Below, one piece after another: positions 17,173-25,060 of a stretch of 48,626 bases of DNA (the stretch's first letter is position 1; the number at the start of each line of letters is the position of its first letter). The position numbers were made by a program, and so were the translations under genes. Source of the DNA: a bacterium (GTDB lineage Bacteria; Actinomycetota; Acidimicrobiia; Acidimicrobiales; Bin134); assembly GCA_026709025.1 (NCBI GenBank), contig JAPOTT010000050.1:79879-128504 (forward strand). The letters run 5' to 3'. The notes beneath the pieces were generated by a model. It was not told the DNA's origin, made no database searches, and saw only the letters and a program-made list of their open reading frames with translations.

Positions 17173-18795
17173 TTACATGGCCTGCGGCGCGCTCACGCCC
17201 AGAGTTGCTAGGCCCGCCGCTAAGCCCACCCTGCCAGCATCCACCAACGCCAAGCGAGCTTGTGTGAGTTCAGGCGCTATGTGGCTGCCCACCACGTAGC
17301 AGTCGTGGTAAAAGCCGTGTACTGTCCCTGCGAAATCTCGCAGCCACGCTGTTACCCGATGCGGTGCCCGCTCTTGGGCTGCGGCAGCTGTTATTTCGCC
17401 AAACAGGGCTAGTTGACGAATCATCTCGTGTTCTCGCTCGTGCGTAAGCAACCCCAGATTGGTTTGGTGGGTTCCACCTTGCACAACTCCTGCGGCGCGG
17501 GCCCTATCTGCAATAGAACACAGGCGAGCATGAGCCATCTGCACATAGAACACAGGGTTTTCCATCACCTGCGCTGCTACTTTGGCCAGGTCAAATGTGG
17601 GCGCAGTGTCCATGGATTGCAAAAGATAGGTGAACCGAGCGGCATCTGCACCCACCTCATCAATCACATCTCGCAGCTCAACGATGGTGCCGCTGCGCTT
17701 AGCAATGCGTACCTCCACACCGTCGCGCTCCAAACGCACTAGCTGGGTTACCTCGACTTCTAAGCGGGAAGGGTCGTGGCCCAATGCAGCCAGCGCCGCT
17801 TTCATGCGGGCGATGTAGCCATGGTGATCGGCACCCCAAACGTTGATCAACACGCCATCTGGGCCCACCCGCTTCAGCTTGTCGCAATGGTAGGCGATGT
17901 CTGGCAGAAGGTAGGTGTACTCGCCGTCTGCTTTGATGAGCACTCTGTCTTTGTCGTCACCATAATCGCTAGAACGCAGCCACAGAGCGCCTTGGGCTTC
18001 GTAGGTGGCATCGGCAGATTTGAGGGCCTCTAGGGTGTGGGCTATTGCTCCTGAATCCACCAAGGCTTGCTCGCTGAACCACGTATCAAAGCTAACCGAC
18101 ATGGCTTGCAGCACCTGTTTTTGGTCTACCAGAGCACGTTGGCACCCCCATTGGCGGGCATCTGTGTTGGCTGGCATCTCTTGTACCCAGTCGCTGATGT
18201 ATTGACCACTGTAGCCGTCTTCTGGAACAGGCTGGCCTTTGTGCCTAGCTGTTAGAGAAGCGCCAAATAAGTCCATCTGGGTGCCGCGGTCGTTGATGTA
18301 GAACTCCCTGTTTACTGTGTAACCGCAGCGCTCTAGCAACCGAGCTACCGCATCCCCGTATGCTGCACCCCTGCCATGTCCAGCATGTACCGGGCCGGTG
18401 GGATTGGCGCTCACAAACTCCACGATCACGTTTTGACCGTTGCCAAAAGCATGCCGACCGTAACTGTCTGCACCGGCTTGCACAGCATCTGTAATCACAC
18501 TGTGTAGCCAAGAGTCGGCTAGATGAAAGTTCACAAAACCTGGCCCAGCTACGGTTACCTCGGCTACATGAGTTGGGCGGTTGGTCTCTAGCCAGCTAAC
18601 GAGTTGGCTAGCTAGCTCACGCGGGTTGCATCCAACAGGCTTAGCCAACACTAGGGCTGCATTGGAAGACCAGTCTCCGTGCTCACGGCGCGCCGGACGC
18701 TCCAAGCCCGCCTGAAACCCAGGGGGCAGTTCCACAGCAGCGCTCTGCAAAGCACCGTGTAGGGCATCAATGAGACTCAAACGAATGTCGGCCAT
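17173..18795 (-). CDS. argS: Arginyl-tRNA synthetase
   Basis: This class I synthetase charges tRNA-Arg. It has 540 residues, slightly short of the ~550-580 typical length. The N-terminal additional domain covers about 1-115, and the HIGH-type motif is HAGH at 137-140 within SANPTGPVHAGHGRG. The KMSK loop is degenerate (AKRSGTIVEL), as is usual in ArgRS. The C-terminal helical DALR-type domain ends in ALVDAGRVGLAAGLATLGV. Its start lies 52 bases from the divergent tRNA-Arg(CCG) gene, its own substrate type. Confidence 0.97.
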   Translation of the reverse strand: MADIRLSLIDALHGALQSAAVELPPGFQAGLERPARREHGDWSSNAALVLAKPVGCNPRELASQLVSWLETNRPTHVAEVTVAGPGFVNFHLADSWLHSVITDAVQAGADSYGRHAFGNGQNVIVEFVSANPTGPVHAGHGRGAAYGDAVARLLERCGYTVNREFYINDRGTQMDLFGASLTARHKGQPVPEDGYSGQYISDWVQEMPANTDARQWGCQRALVDQKQVLQAMSVSFDTWFSEQALVDSGAIAHTLEALKSADATYEAQGALWLRSSDYGDDKDRVLIKADGEYTYLLPDIAYHCDKLKRVGPDGVLINVWGADHHGYIARMKAALAALGHDPSRLEVEVTQLVRLERDGVEVRIAKRSGTIVELRDVIDEVGADAARFTYLLQSMDTAPTFDLAKVAAQVMENPVFYVQMAHARLCSIADRARAAGVVQGGTHQTNLGLLTHEREHEMIRQLALFGEITAAAAQERAPHRVTAWLRDFAGTVHGFYHDCYVVGSHIAPELTQARLALVDAGRVGLAAGLATLGVSAPQAM

Positions 18796-18847
18796 TAACT
18801 AAGCCATGCTAATGGCGCAAGGTTAGTTATACTCACCTATTTGACAA

Positions 18848-18920
18848 GCCCACGTAGCTCAGGGGAAAGAGCACTTGCCTCCGGAGCAAGGGGTCGCAGG
18901 TTCGAATCCTGCCGTGGGCG
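18848..18920 (+). tRNA. tRNA-Arg (CCG)
   Basis: All four stems fold. The acceptor is GCCCACG (18848-18854) with CGTGGGC (18913-18919) and discriminator G. The anticodon stem-loop is CTTGC-CTCCGGA-GCAAG, giving anticodon CCG, which reads CGG codons. The T arm is GGTTCGAATCC. No CCA is encoded. A TATACT hexamer at 18828-18833 is a plausible -10 element. The gene is divergent from argS. Confidence 0.97.
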
Positions 18921-18937
18921 CTTTTGCTAGCAAGCCT

Positions 18938-20038
18938 CTAGGCGGAAACCACATCTAGGTCTGAAGGCGGATAACCAAAGCAGTCTAGAAATACCTCTGC
19001 TCTCTTTATGATGCTCGCCCCACTCAAGTTCATGTCAACAAAGTATCCCGCAGATGCCACTTCATAACTCCTCTCTGGTTTGATCAGAGCGTTGCGGTCA
19101 CGGGCAACAAACGGGCGCTTTGTTCCCTGTAGTTCTAGCAGTTTGTGGAACTCAGCAGCGTGACGTTCGTAGAGCTTCTCCGTGACGATGCGAAGAATAT
19201 CAGCGTAGCTTTTCGCTGGATGCCGCTGGCCCCACAACACAATCTCAATGGGCTTGGTTGTAGATACTGGCGATACTGACGGTGAAGGCTTTGTAACTTC
19301 AACCTTGCCCTGAGGCGCGCCATGATATGTGGGGGGTGCAGAAGCAGCCTGCGACGCGGAAGCAGCTTGCGGCACCGGCAGGTTATGCAGTACTGCCCGA
19401 ACCTGTTCATTGCTAGGCCGAATGCTCAATTTATCGTATACCCGCCTGCCGATCAGCTCCACCAACTCCTCATCGGGCCCGCGTAACATTTGGTTCCAGA
19501 TTTTTGGCATCTCCGTTCCAAGCCGATCTGCTTCACGACTTGCATCAATCACCCGCTTTGCCTGCGAGTGCGATTGCCCGCTGCTTAGACTGTTCTTGCC
19601 AAGAAATCGTTCAAAATCTTCGGCTAGCTGCTCCAGAGGATCTTCATCCAGTTTCAGCACAGCAAATCGCCGTTTCGGCGGTGGCCCGGACTCTCGAGGA
19701 AGATACAACCACCACTCCTGTCCGGTGCTTCACACACAGATGTCTACTCCCTCATGAAATGCGTAGCCCAGTACCTGTGTAACGTGGGTAACTAAGTCGG
19801 CATTGGGGGCCTTTGCTTCAATCAGTGCAAGCACTTTGCCCTTGCCCTTCAAAGCAATATCAACTCTCCCTCCTTTTTTCCCGCCTCCTACTGAATACTC
19901 AAACAACACCTGCTCGCCATCAGAATCATCCCATCCCAAAGCTCGCAGAATAGGAGCAATCACATGAAACTTTGCCGACGCCTCGTTTGGCGGACACGCG
20001 GAGGAGCGGATTTTCTCTAAGACATCTTTCAGATCCAT
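18938..20038 (-). pseudogene. HsdR-N-like restriction nuclease gene split by in-frame TGA
   Basis: One reading frame runs from ATG 20038 to the stop at 18938 (366 codons) with a single internal TGA at 19732-19730 (codon 103). The first part has a PD-(D/E)xK-type core (GGRVDIALKG and ALIEAKAP), as in type I restriction HsdR N-terminal domains. The sequence after the TGA, STGQEWWLYLPRESG, continues the same domain without a frame change. A Pro/Ser linker and a C-terminal helical domain follow. The point-nonsense pattern (a sense codon such as TTA changed to TGA) suggests a recent mutation or a sequencing error. The downstream part could restart at TTG 19708 but would lack the nuclease core. It begins 18 bases after tRNA-Arg. 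Confidence 0.75.
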
Positions 20039-20089
20039 CTCACCACAGTAGCCGCCAAAGCCAGCAGCGTGTCACTCACCTACCAGCAA

Positions 20090-20398
20090 TCAAGTAGCTG
20101 GTCCTGCGTGCAACACCACGTCAAAGCTCAATAGTTCGGCTCCGTGGGCTACTGGTTGTTGGCGAGCTTCGGCGTGGCCGCGGGCGAAGGCGGGCGACTG
20201 TACCCAAGCTAAAAAAGCCTCTTCGCTAGACCAGCGGGTGTACACGTACCAGGTGTTGCCTTCGGCTGGCCGAAGGAGTTCGAATCCTTCAAACCCGGCC
20301 ATGGTCTCCACCTCACCAACCCGCTGCTCGAAACGACGCAAAAGCTCGTCTCCAGCCCCCTCGGGCACAGTGATGGCATTAATCCTCACGATAGTCAT
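20090..20398 (-). CDS. mhuD: MhuD/IsdG-like heme-degrading monooxygenase
   Basis: This 102-residue ABM-fold protein aligns closely with mycobacterial MhuD by eye (VRINAIT, LLRPAEGN, AFLAWVQSPAFARGHAEA). The key heme-site residues are present: Asn7, Trp65 (Trp66 in MhuD) and the proximal His75. MhuD degrades heme and frees iron for cytosolic use. A GGAGAA ribosome site precedes ATG 20398. It is the last gene of the iron/heme uptake locus, downstream of the binding lipoprotein, which fits internal processing of imported heme. Product chemistry (mycobilin or staphylobilin type) cannot be read from sequence. Confidence 0.85.
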   Translation of the reverse strand: MTIVRINAITVPEGAGDELLRRFEQRVGEVETMAGFEGFELLRPAEGNTWYVYTRWSSEEAFLAWVQSPAFARGHAEARQQPVAHGAELLSFDVVLHAGPAT

Positions 20399-20592
20399 TA
20401 ATTGTTCTCCTTTGTTCGGTTAGTCGAATGTGTAATGTTTGAGTTCAAGTGGGGCAGATCGGGTTCAAGCACGCGGTTGTTGGACTGCTTCAAAAGTTCC
20501 GATACAAGACAAGCGCTGTACACAGTGACAGCAACTTCACCGATATCAACAAACGAATCGTTGGTACTCAAGCACACAGCCGTCACGCCCAA
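20398..20592 (-). CDS. Doubtful small ORF between binding protein and mhuD
   Basis: A 64-codon frame with TTG start (20592) and stop overlapping the mhuD start fills the 209-base gap between the binding protein and mhuD. A better initiation signal lies in another frame: AAGGAGG followed by an ATG at 20611 that overlaps the binding-protein stop (ATGA), but that frame ends after 20 codons. Joining the two frames near a GGG run would give a roughly 70-residue protein. This could be a small gene with a frameshift, or just leader sequence for mhuD. The protein matches nothing I know. Confidence 0.25.
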   Translation of the reverse strand: MGVTAVCLSTNDSFVDIGEVAVTVYSACLVSELLKQSNNRVLEPDLPHLNSNITHSTNRTKENN

Positions 20593-20607
20593 CGCTGCTC
20601 CGAGTGG

Positions 20608-21678
20608 TCATGAATCCTCCTTGGGATCAGTTGTTTTCGCCACAACCACAGCACGCAGGTCGTCGCGGAGTTGGGCAAGCATCTCTGCGGTTCTGGGCCC
20701 GTTACCCAACAAGAGTTGGTCGTCGTAGGCCAAGACATGGCCGTTCTGTCCAGCGGGGGTCTGCCCGAGTCCTCCGATCTCCAACAGCCCCTCTACCCCA
20801 CCCACCGACTCAAGGCCCACTGCTGGCACTACCAGCACATCGGGAGCAGCAGCCAAGATAGCCTCGGCTGATATCGGCGCGGAGTCTGCGATACCCATTG
20901 CCTCGGACACATCAACGCCGCCAGCTGCATGGATGAGCCAGCGGGTGTTGGCCGACTCTCCCAACACCAGTTGCGCCGTCGACCCACGCACATACAGAGC
21001 TAACACCCGCGGGCGCCCCAAATCACTGTCGGCCAACTCACTGTTTGATGGAACAGAAGCCTCCGCTATGGCTGCATCAAGAGCAGCAGCCACCTCTTGG
21101 CCTCGCTCTGACATACCCAGGGCATTGGCCACCGCCCTTATTTTTTGTCCAGCACCGGCCGGAGTGGCCTCGTTGGGCACAATAACTAGAGGGTAGCCAA
21201 GCCTTCGCATATCATCTAGCGCTTCAGGAGGCCCAGCGATATCGGTGGCCAACAACAAAGTAGGGGCGAACGATGCCACCGTCTCGGCCGACAAGGCTCG
21301 TTGGTAGCCGATCTCTGGCAGCGCATCGGCTTCAGGCGGATACGTTGCCGACAGGTCTGTGGCCACCACGTTGTCGCCCATACCCAGAGCAAAGACAACC
21401 TCGGCAACCGTGCCATCTAGGGGGATTATCCGCTCTGTGGAATCAATGGTGATCTCTGCCCCAGTCTCGTCCACCACAGACACCGGCAACATCGGGGCTT
21501 GTGGTGTGGGTTCGTCTTGTACATCTTGTGCTGAGGCACCTTGTGCTACAAGGCTGTCGGTGGCCGAGCTGCTCTGCCCACCACAACCACCTAGACCACA
21601 CACAAGAAGCGCCACGCAGAGCACTTGTGCCGCTAATCGGCCTGTTATGAGATTGTTAGTTATGAGGTTTTTATCCAT
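20608..21678 (-). CDS. hmuT: Heme/iron-siderophore ABC transporter binding lipoprotein
   Basis: This 356-residue protein has a lipoprotein signal (LVCGLGGC, lipid Cys about residue 32) and the two-lobed class III periplasmic-type binding fold of iron-complex receptors. Motifs typical of HmuT/PhuT hemin receptors are present: EIGYQRALSAE, TPAGQNGHV and LLLGNGPRTAEML. It therefore likely delivers heme to the permease, though a siderophore ligand is possible. Residues GYQR replace the GYHR of corynebacterial HmuT, so the axial ligand set may differ. A DtxR/IdeR-like box overlaps its likely -10 element, and the ATG appears to be at the transcript start. Confidence 0.85.
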   Translation of the reverse strand: MDKNLITNNLITGRLAAQVLCVALLVCGLGGCGGQSSSATDSLVAQGASAQDVQDEPTPQAPMLPVSVVDETGAEITIDSTERIIPLDGTVAEVVFALGMGDNVVATDLSATYPPEADALPEIGYQRALSAETVASFAPTLLLATDIAGPPEALDDMRRLGYPLVIVPNEATPAGAGQKIRAVANALGMSERGQEVAAALDAAIAEASVPSNSELADSDLGRPRVLALYVRGSTAQLVLGESANTRWLIHAAGGVDVSEAMGIADSAPISAEAILAAAPDVLVVPAVGLESVGGVEGLLEIGGLGQTPAGQNGHVLAYDDQLLLGNGPRTAEMLAQLRDDLRAVVVAKTTDPKEDS

Positions 21679-21685
21679 GAGGTAA

Positions 21686-21704
21686 TGTTAGGCATACCTA
21701 ATAA
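21686..21704 (-). promoter_or_regulatory. DtxR/IdeR-like iron box, binding-protein promoter
   Basis: The core TTAGGCATACCTAA (21688-21701) is a near-perfect palindrome matching the DtxR/IdeR iron-repressor operator (TTAGGTTAGCCTAA type). On the minus strand TTGCAA (21713-21708) and TAACAT (21690-21685) are spaced by 17 bases and the box lies across the spacer and -10. Repression under iron-replete conditions is expected. The start codon (21678) is 7 bases from the -10, so the transcript is probably leaderless. Confidence 0.75.
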
Positions 21705-21720
21705 CTTTTGCAAATCTAAA

Positions 21721-22527
21721 CTAATAAATGTAGCGATATGGTATGCACAAAGGGGTTCTGGTAACCGGACAAGAGACCACGCTGACCTTGAGCCCGAACA
21801 CCCGCTGTATCAAATCAGCGGTCACCACCTCAGATGGGCGACCAGCAGCTTCAATGCGGCCGCTAGTCAAAGCGACGATGTGGGAGGCATAGCGGCACGC
21901 TTGGTTGAGATCGTGAAGCACCATCACCACCGTGCGGTTCTCTGTTCGGTTGAGCCGAGCCAACAGATCCAGCATCTCTACCTGATGGGCAATGTCTAAA
22001 AACGTGGTGGGCTCGTCAAGCAGCATCATAGGGGCATCTTGGGCCAATGCCATGGCGATCCATGCCCTCTGGCGTTGACCCCCCGACAACTCATCTACGG
22101 CCCGACCACGCAGCTCAGCTAAGCCGGTGAGGTTAAGTGCCCGCTCCACGGCCTGGTCATCAGTTTTGGACCATGTGCAAAAAAATCGCTGATGAGGGTA
22201 GCGGCCCCGGCGTACAAGATCTTCAACCAACACCCCATCGGGCACCCGAGGCGACTGCGATAGCAAGCCAACACGGGTAGCCACCGAACGGGTAGGCAGA
22301 CAGCAGATGTCGGCGCCATCAAGGTAGACGGTGCCCTGTGATGGCCGCAGCAAACGCGCCAACGCTCGCAGCAGCGTGGACTTACCCGAGGCGTTTGCAC
22401 CAACTATCGCTGTTATCTCACCAGCAGGAATCTCAGCTGTAAGATCTTTCACCACCGGGGCACCGCCGTAGTCGGCGAAGAGCCGCTCTGCTCTAAGCTT
22501 GGGGCCAGATACCCAATCAGGCTGCAC
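21721..22527 (-). CDS. fepC: Iron-siderophore/heme ABC transporter ATP-binding protein
   Basis: This 268-residue ATPase is of the FepC/HmuV family. Walker A is GANASGKST (about residue 45), the Q-loop is LLSQSPRVPDG, the signature is LSGGQRQRAWIAMALAQ, Walker B is MMLLDEPTTFLD and the switch His is in VLHDLNQA. The RYPHQRFF stretch before the helical domain resembles siderophore FepC. It starts at GTG 22527 with AGGAGG seven bases upstream, overlapping the permease gene by 11 bases. Confidence 0.95.
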   Translation of the reverse strand: MQPDWVSGPKLRAERLFADYGGAPVVKDLTAEIPAGEITAIVGANASGKSTLLRALARLLRPSQGTVYLDGADICCLPTRSVATRVGLLSQSPRVPDGVLVEDLVRRGRYPHQRFFCTWSKTDDQAVERALNLTGLAELRGRAVDELSGGQRQRAWIAMALAQDAPMMLLDEPTTFLDIAHQVEMLDLLARLNRTENRTVVMVLHDLNQACRYASHIVALTSGRIEAAGRPSEVVTADLIQRVFGLKVSVVSCPVTRTPLCIPYRYIY

Positions 22528-23497
22528 GGTTGAACCTCCTCAGCACAAAAAGTAGGTAGGGCCCGCCCATTGCTGCGGTCACCACTCCGGCAGGCAGCAC
22601 CGTTGGCGCGAAAAGGCGTTGAGCCACCAAATCAGCCGACAGCAACATAACCGCACCCAACAAAGCAGTGAGCAACAACACGCCTCCCGAAAAAGCGCCA
22701 GCCAGCGCGCGGGCCACATGCGGCACCAACAGAGCTACGAAACCGAGCGGCCCCACAACAGCCACAACGGTGGCAGCCAAACCACAGCCCACGATGATCA
22801 CTGTGAGCCGGCTTGGCTCAAGGCCAACGCCCAATGCAATGGCGGTGTCATCGCCGAGTTGCATCACTCGAAGCTGCCGAATAAGCAAAAACGCTGCTGG
22901 CACCAGTAGAGCCATGCCGATAGCCAGAGTACGGGCATCCCCCCAAGAGGAAGATGAAAGGGTTCCAGCCTGCCATCGGGCTGCGGCGCTCACCCTCTCA
23001 ATGGGAAACCTCACCAACATGTAGGTAATCACCGCGGTAAGCAAAGCGTTGATGCCAATGCCCACCAGCACCAGCCGACCCCCACTAAACCCACGCCGCC
23101 AAGACAACACGAAGATGAGTCCGGCGGTTCCCACTGCTCCAGCAAAGGCAGCGTAAGGCAGCAAGCGGGTGTCCAAACCCAGGGCCAGCACCGCCACTGC
23201 CATAGCTGCCGCGCCGGTGTCTATCCCGATGATGTCGGGCGATACCAGTGGGTTGTCGATCAGTGTCTGAAATAGCGCGCCAGATACCGCTAAGCAGATC
23301 CCAGCCAAAACTGCCACCACTACCCTGGGGAATCGCAAGGAGTTGACTACGAAATCGAACTCGCTGCCCCGATCCCAGATGGCGGTAGCAAGGGCCTCCC
23401 GTGCGGGAACAGGGAAGTCGCCGACAACCAACCCAACCACGGCCAGCGCCAAAATCCCCGTCGCAGACGCAGTACACAAGCTCGCGGTTCGGGTCAT
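22517..23497 (-). CDS. fepG: FecCD-family iron-complex permease (second subunit)
   Basis: This 326-residue membrane protein is of the FecCD/BtuC type with about ten hydrophobic helices. The coupling motif region is GPLGFVALLVPHVARALAG, which contacts the ATPase. I start it at ATG 23497, overlapping the first permease stop (ATGA), rather than at the longer upstream frame, which reads through the first permease in another frame. With two permease genes the channel is probably a heterodimer, as in FepDG, in contrast to the homodimeric HmuU. Confidence 0.93.
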   Translation of the reverse strand: MTRTASLCTASATGILALAVVGLVVGDFPVPAREALATAIWDRGSEFDFVVNSLRFPRVVVAVLAGICLAVSGALFQTLIDNPLVSPDIIGIDTGAAAMAVAVLALGLDTRLLPYAAFAGAVGTAGLIFVLSWRRGFSGGRLVLVGIGINALLTAVITYMLVRFPIERVSAAARWQAGTLSSSSWGDARTLAIGMALLVPAAFLLIRQLRVMQLGDDTAIALGVGLEPSRLTVIIVGCGLAATVVAVVGPLGFVALLVPHVARALAGAFSGGVLLLTALLGAVMLLSADLVAQRLFAPTVLPAGVVTAAMGGPYLLFVLRRFNRAA

Positions 23498-24510
23498 AGC
23501 TGAGCCAACTTCGTGCCCCGAACCAGATAGATCAAAAACGGTGCCCCTATCGCCGCACTGACGATGCCCACTTGTAGCTCGGCGGGTGAGATGATCAGCC
23601 GCCCAACGATGTCGGCCCCCAACAGCATGCACGGCCCAAGCAAGGCCGAATACAAGATGATCCAGCGATAATCGGGGCCTAGCACCGAGCGGACGATGTG
23701 CGGCACGGCCAGCCCCACGAATGCCACCGGCCCGGCCATAGCTACCGCAGAACCAGCCAGAGCCACCACGCACAACCCTGCGGTTGCCCGTACCAGGGCA
23801 GTGCGCTGGCCGAGCCCGGTAGCCATCTCCTCACCCAGACTCAGGGCATTCACTTGGCGACCCATGCACAACGCCGCTGCCAATGCAACAGCAACCACCG
23901 GCAACAGTAACTCAACCTCCTCGGTGCCCCGCCCCGAGAGAGACCCGGCCAACCAGAAACGAGCTTGATCCAATGTCTCCAGATCTAGTAGCAACAGCGC
24001 AGCCGTCCACGATCCCAGCAGTGCGCTAATCACAGCGCCAGCTAGGGCTAGCTTCACCGGTGTCGGGCCGCTGGCACCGGCTGAGGCCACCAGATACACC
24101 AAAACTGTGGCACCTAAAGCACCAGCAAACGCAAACCACACGTATCCAGCAGGTGTGGTGATACCCGCGCTGTAGATGGCGGTTACCACGGCAAACGCCG
24201 CTCCTGCATTCGTACCCAAGATTCCCGGCGATCCCAGTGGGTTTCGGGTTACTCCCTGTGTGAGCGCTCCAGCCACGGCAAAGCCTGCCCCGGCCAATAT
24301 GCCGATAATGGTTCGAGGAACCCGCAGTTCTCGCACCACAACCTGGCTTTGGTTGTTGCGGTCGTAGTGCCAAACAGCGTCCCACACTGTGGCTACATCA
24401 ACACGAAGGACTCCATAGCGCAGGCTCAAAAGACCCACGACAATCAGCAAGGCCCCAGCCCCAAAAAGACCAGCCAAATGACATCGCCATGACAGACGAC
24501 CTGCATCCAT
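23494..24510 (-). CDS. fepD: FecCD-family iron-complex permease (first subunit)
   Basis: This 338-residue FecCD-type permease has the conserved LRVPRTIIGILAGAGFAVAGALTQGVTRNPLGSPGILG region and the coupling helix GPVAFVGLAVPHIVR. It is the first gene of the permease-ATPase unit. The promoter region carries an iron box, a TATACT -10 (24522-24517) and the ATG 7 bases downstream without a ribosome site, so translation is probably leaderless. The next permease follows with a four-base overlap. Confidence 0.93.
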   Translation of the reverse strand: MDAGRLSWRCHLAGLFGAGALLIVVGLLSLRYGVLRVDVATVWDAVWHYDRNNQSQVVVRELRVPRTIIGILAGAGFAVAGALTQGVTRNPLGSPGILGTNAGAAFAVVTAIYSAGITTPAGYVWFAFAGALGATVLVYLVASAGASGPTPVKLALAGAVISALLGSWTAALLLLDLETLDQARFWLAGSLSGRGTEEVELLLPVVAVALAAALCMGRQVNALSLGEEMATGLGQRTALVRATAGLCVVALAGSAVAMAGPVAFVGLAVPHIVRSVLGPDYRWIILYSALLGPCMLLGADIVGRLIISPAELQVGIVSAAIGAPFLIYLVRGTKLAQL

Positions 24511-24517
24511 AGAACAA

Positions 24518-24537
24518 GTATAAGGCTTACCTTACAA
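24518..24537 (-). promoter_or_regulatory. DtxR/IdeR-like iron box, permease promoter
   Basis: TAAGGCTTACCTTA (24521-24534) is a palindrome of the same layout as the box at 21688-21701, with the core AAGGCnTACCTnA shared. It overlaps a TATACT hexamer (24522-24517 on the minus strand). It lies 10 bases upstream of the permease start at 24510. The pair of sites supports one iron-responsive repressor controlling two promoters. Confidence 0.7.
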
Positions 24538-24617
24538 ATAGTAACAAGCTAACTAAATAATACTGACCACCTCAAAAATATCAGCGAAGAAGGGCGACTA
24601 GTGATGTTCAACACCGA

Positions 24618-25049
24618 ATGGCCAAGCGCAAGCGCAAGAGACGCAACTTTAAGTCATCGTCACTATCAGATGAACTAGGTGGGATGATGGCTGACAATGC
24701 GGCTGAAGTGTTTGGCTACTTGAGCTTAAATCTAGTAGAGCAGAAGATAGTTGCTAGTGGGTTGGTACCGATAGTTGGCCTTGACCATAAGCCGGAATGG
24801 TGGCAGGGGCTAAACCTTGCGGTTGATGATGAAGTGTCCGAAGCAGATAAGACAACCGCAAAGTGGGGCATCTGGTACTTGATTGTCAAGCAATAGTTAG
24901 AGGTAGAGTTTGCTACAGACGATGGCGATGTTCAAGCATTGGTGACTGCTAATGAGCAACCTTTATTGTCGCACCGTGACGGTAGCCGTTGGGATGAACT
25001 GCAAGCGTTTGAACAAGCTCGCAACTACCAACTAGCAAGTACAATTTAA
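24618..25049 (+). pseudogene. Small hypothetical gene interrupted by in-frame TAG
   Basis: A frame starting at ATG 24618 (very basic start MAKRKRKRRNFKSSS) stops at TAG 24894-24896 after 92 codons. The same frame then stays open for another 50 codons (EFATDDGDVQALVTANEQPL, ending ARNYQLASTI) to TAA 25049. Both halves look like coding sequence in composition, so one substitution probably broke a ~143-residue gene. The first half alone could still be a small protein. I do not recognise the family. Confidence 0.45.
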
Positions 25050-25060
25050 GATAACCAACC

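Noticed and set aside
19730-19732. Second UGA as selenocysteine in the nuclease-like gene
   Set aside because: The position does not match a catalytic or conserved Cys that I know in this family, and the sequence context (ICV before, STGQEWW after) normally has an aliphatic residue. A nonsense substitution or read error is simpler.
22517-23773. Longer start for the second permease
   Set aside because: The extra N-terminal 92 codons read through the first permease in another frame and lack permease-like sequence. ATG 23497 overlaps the upstream stop properly.
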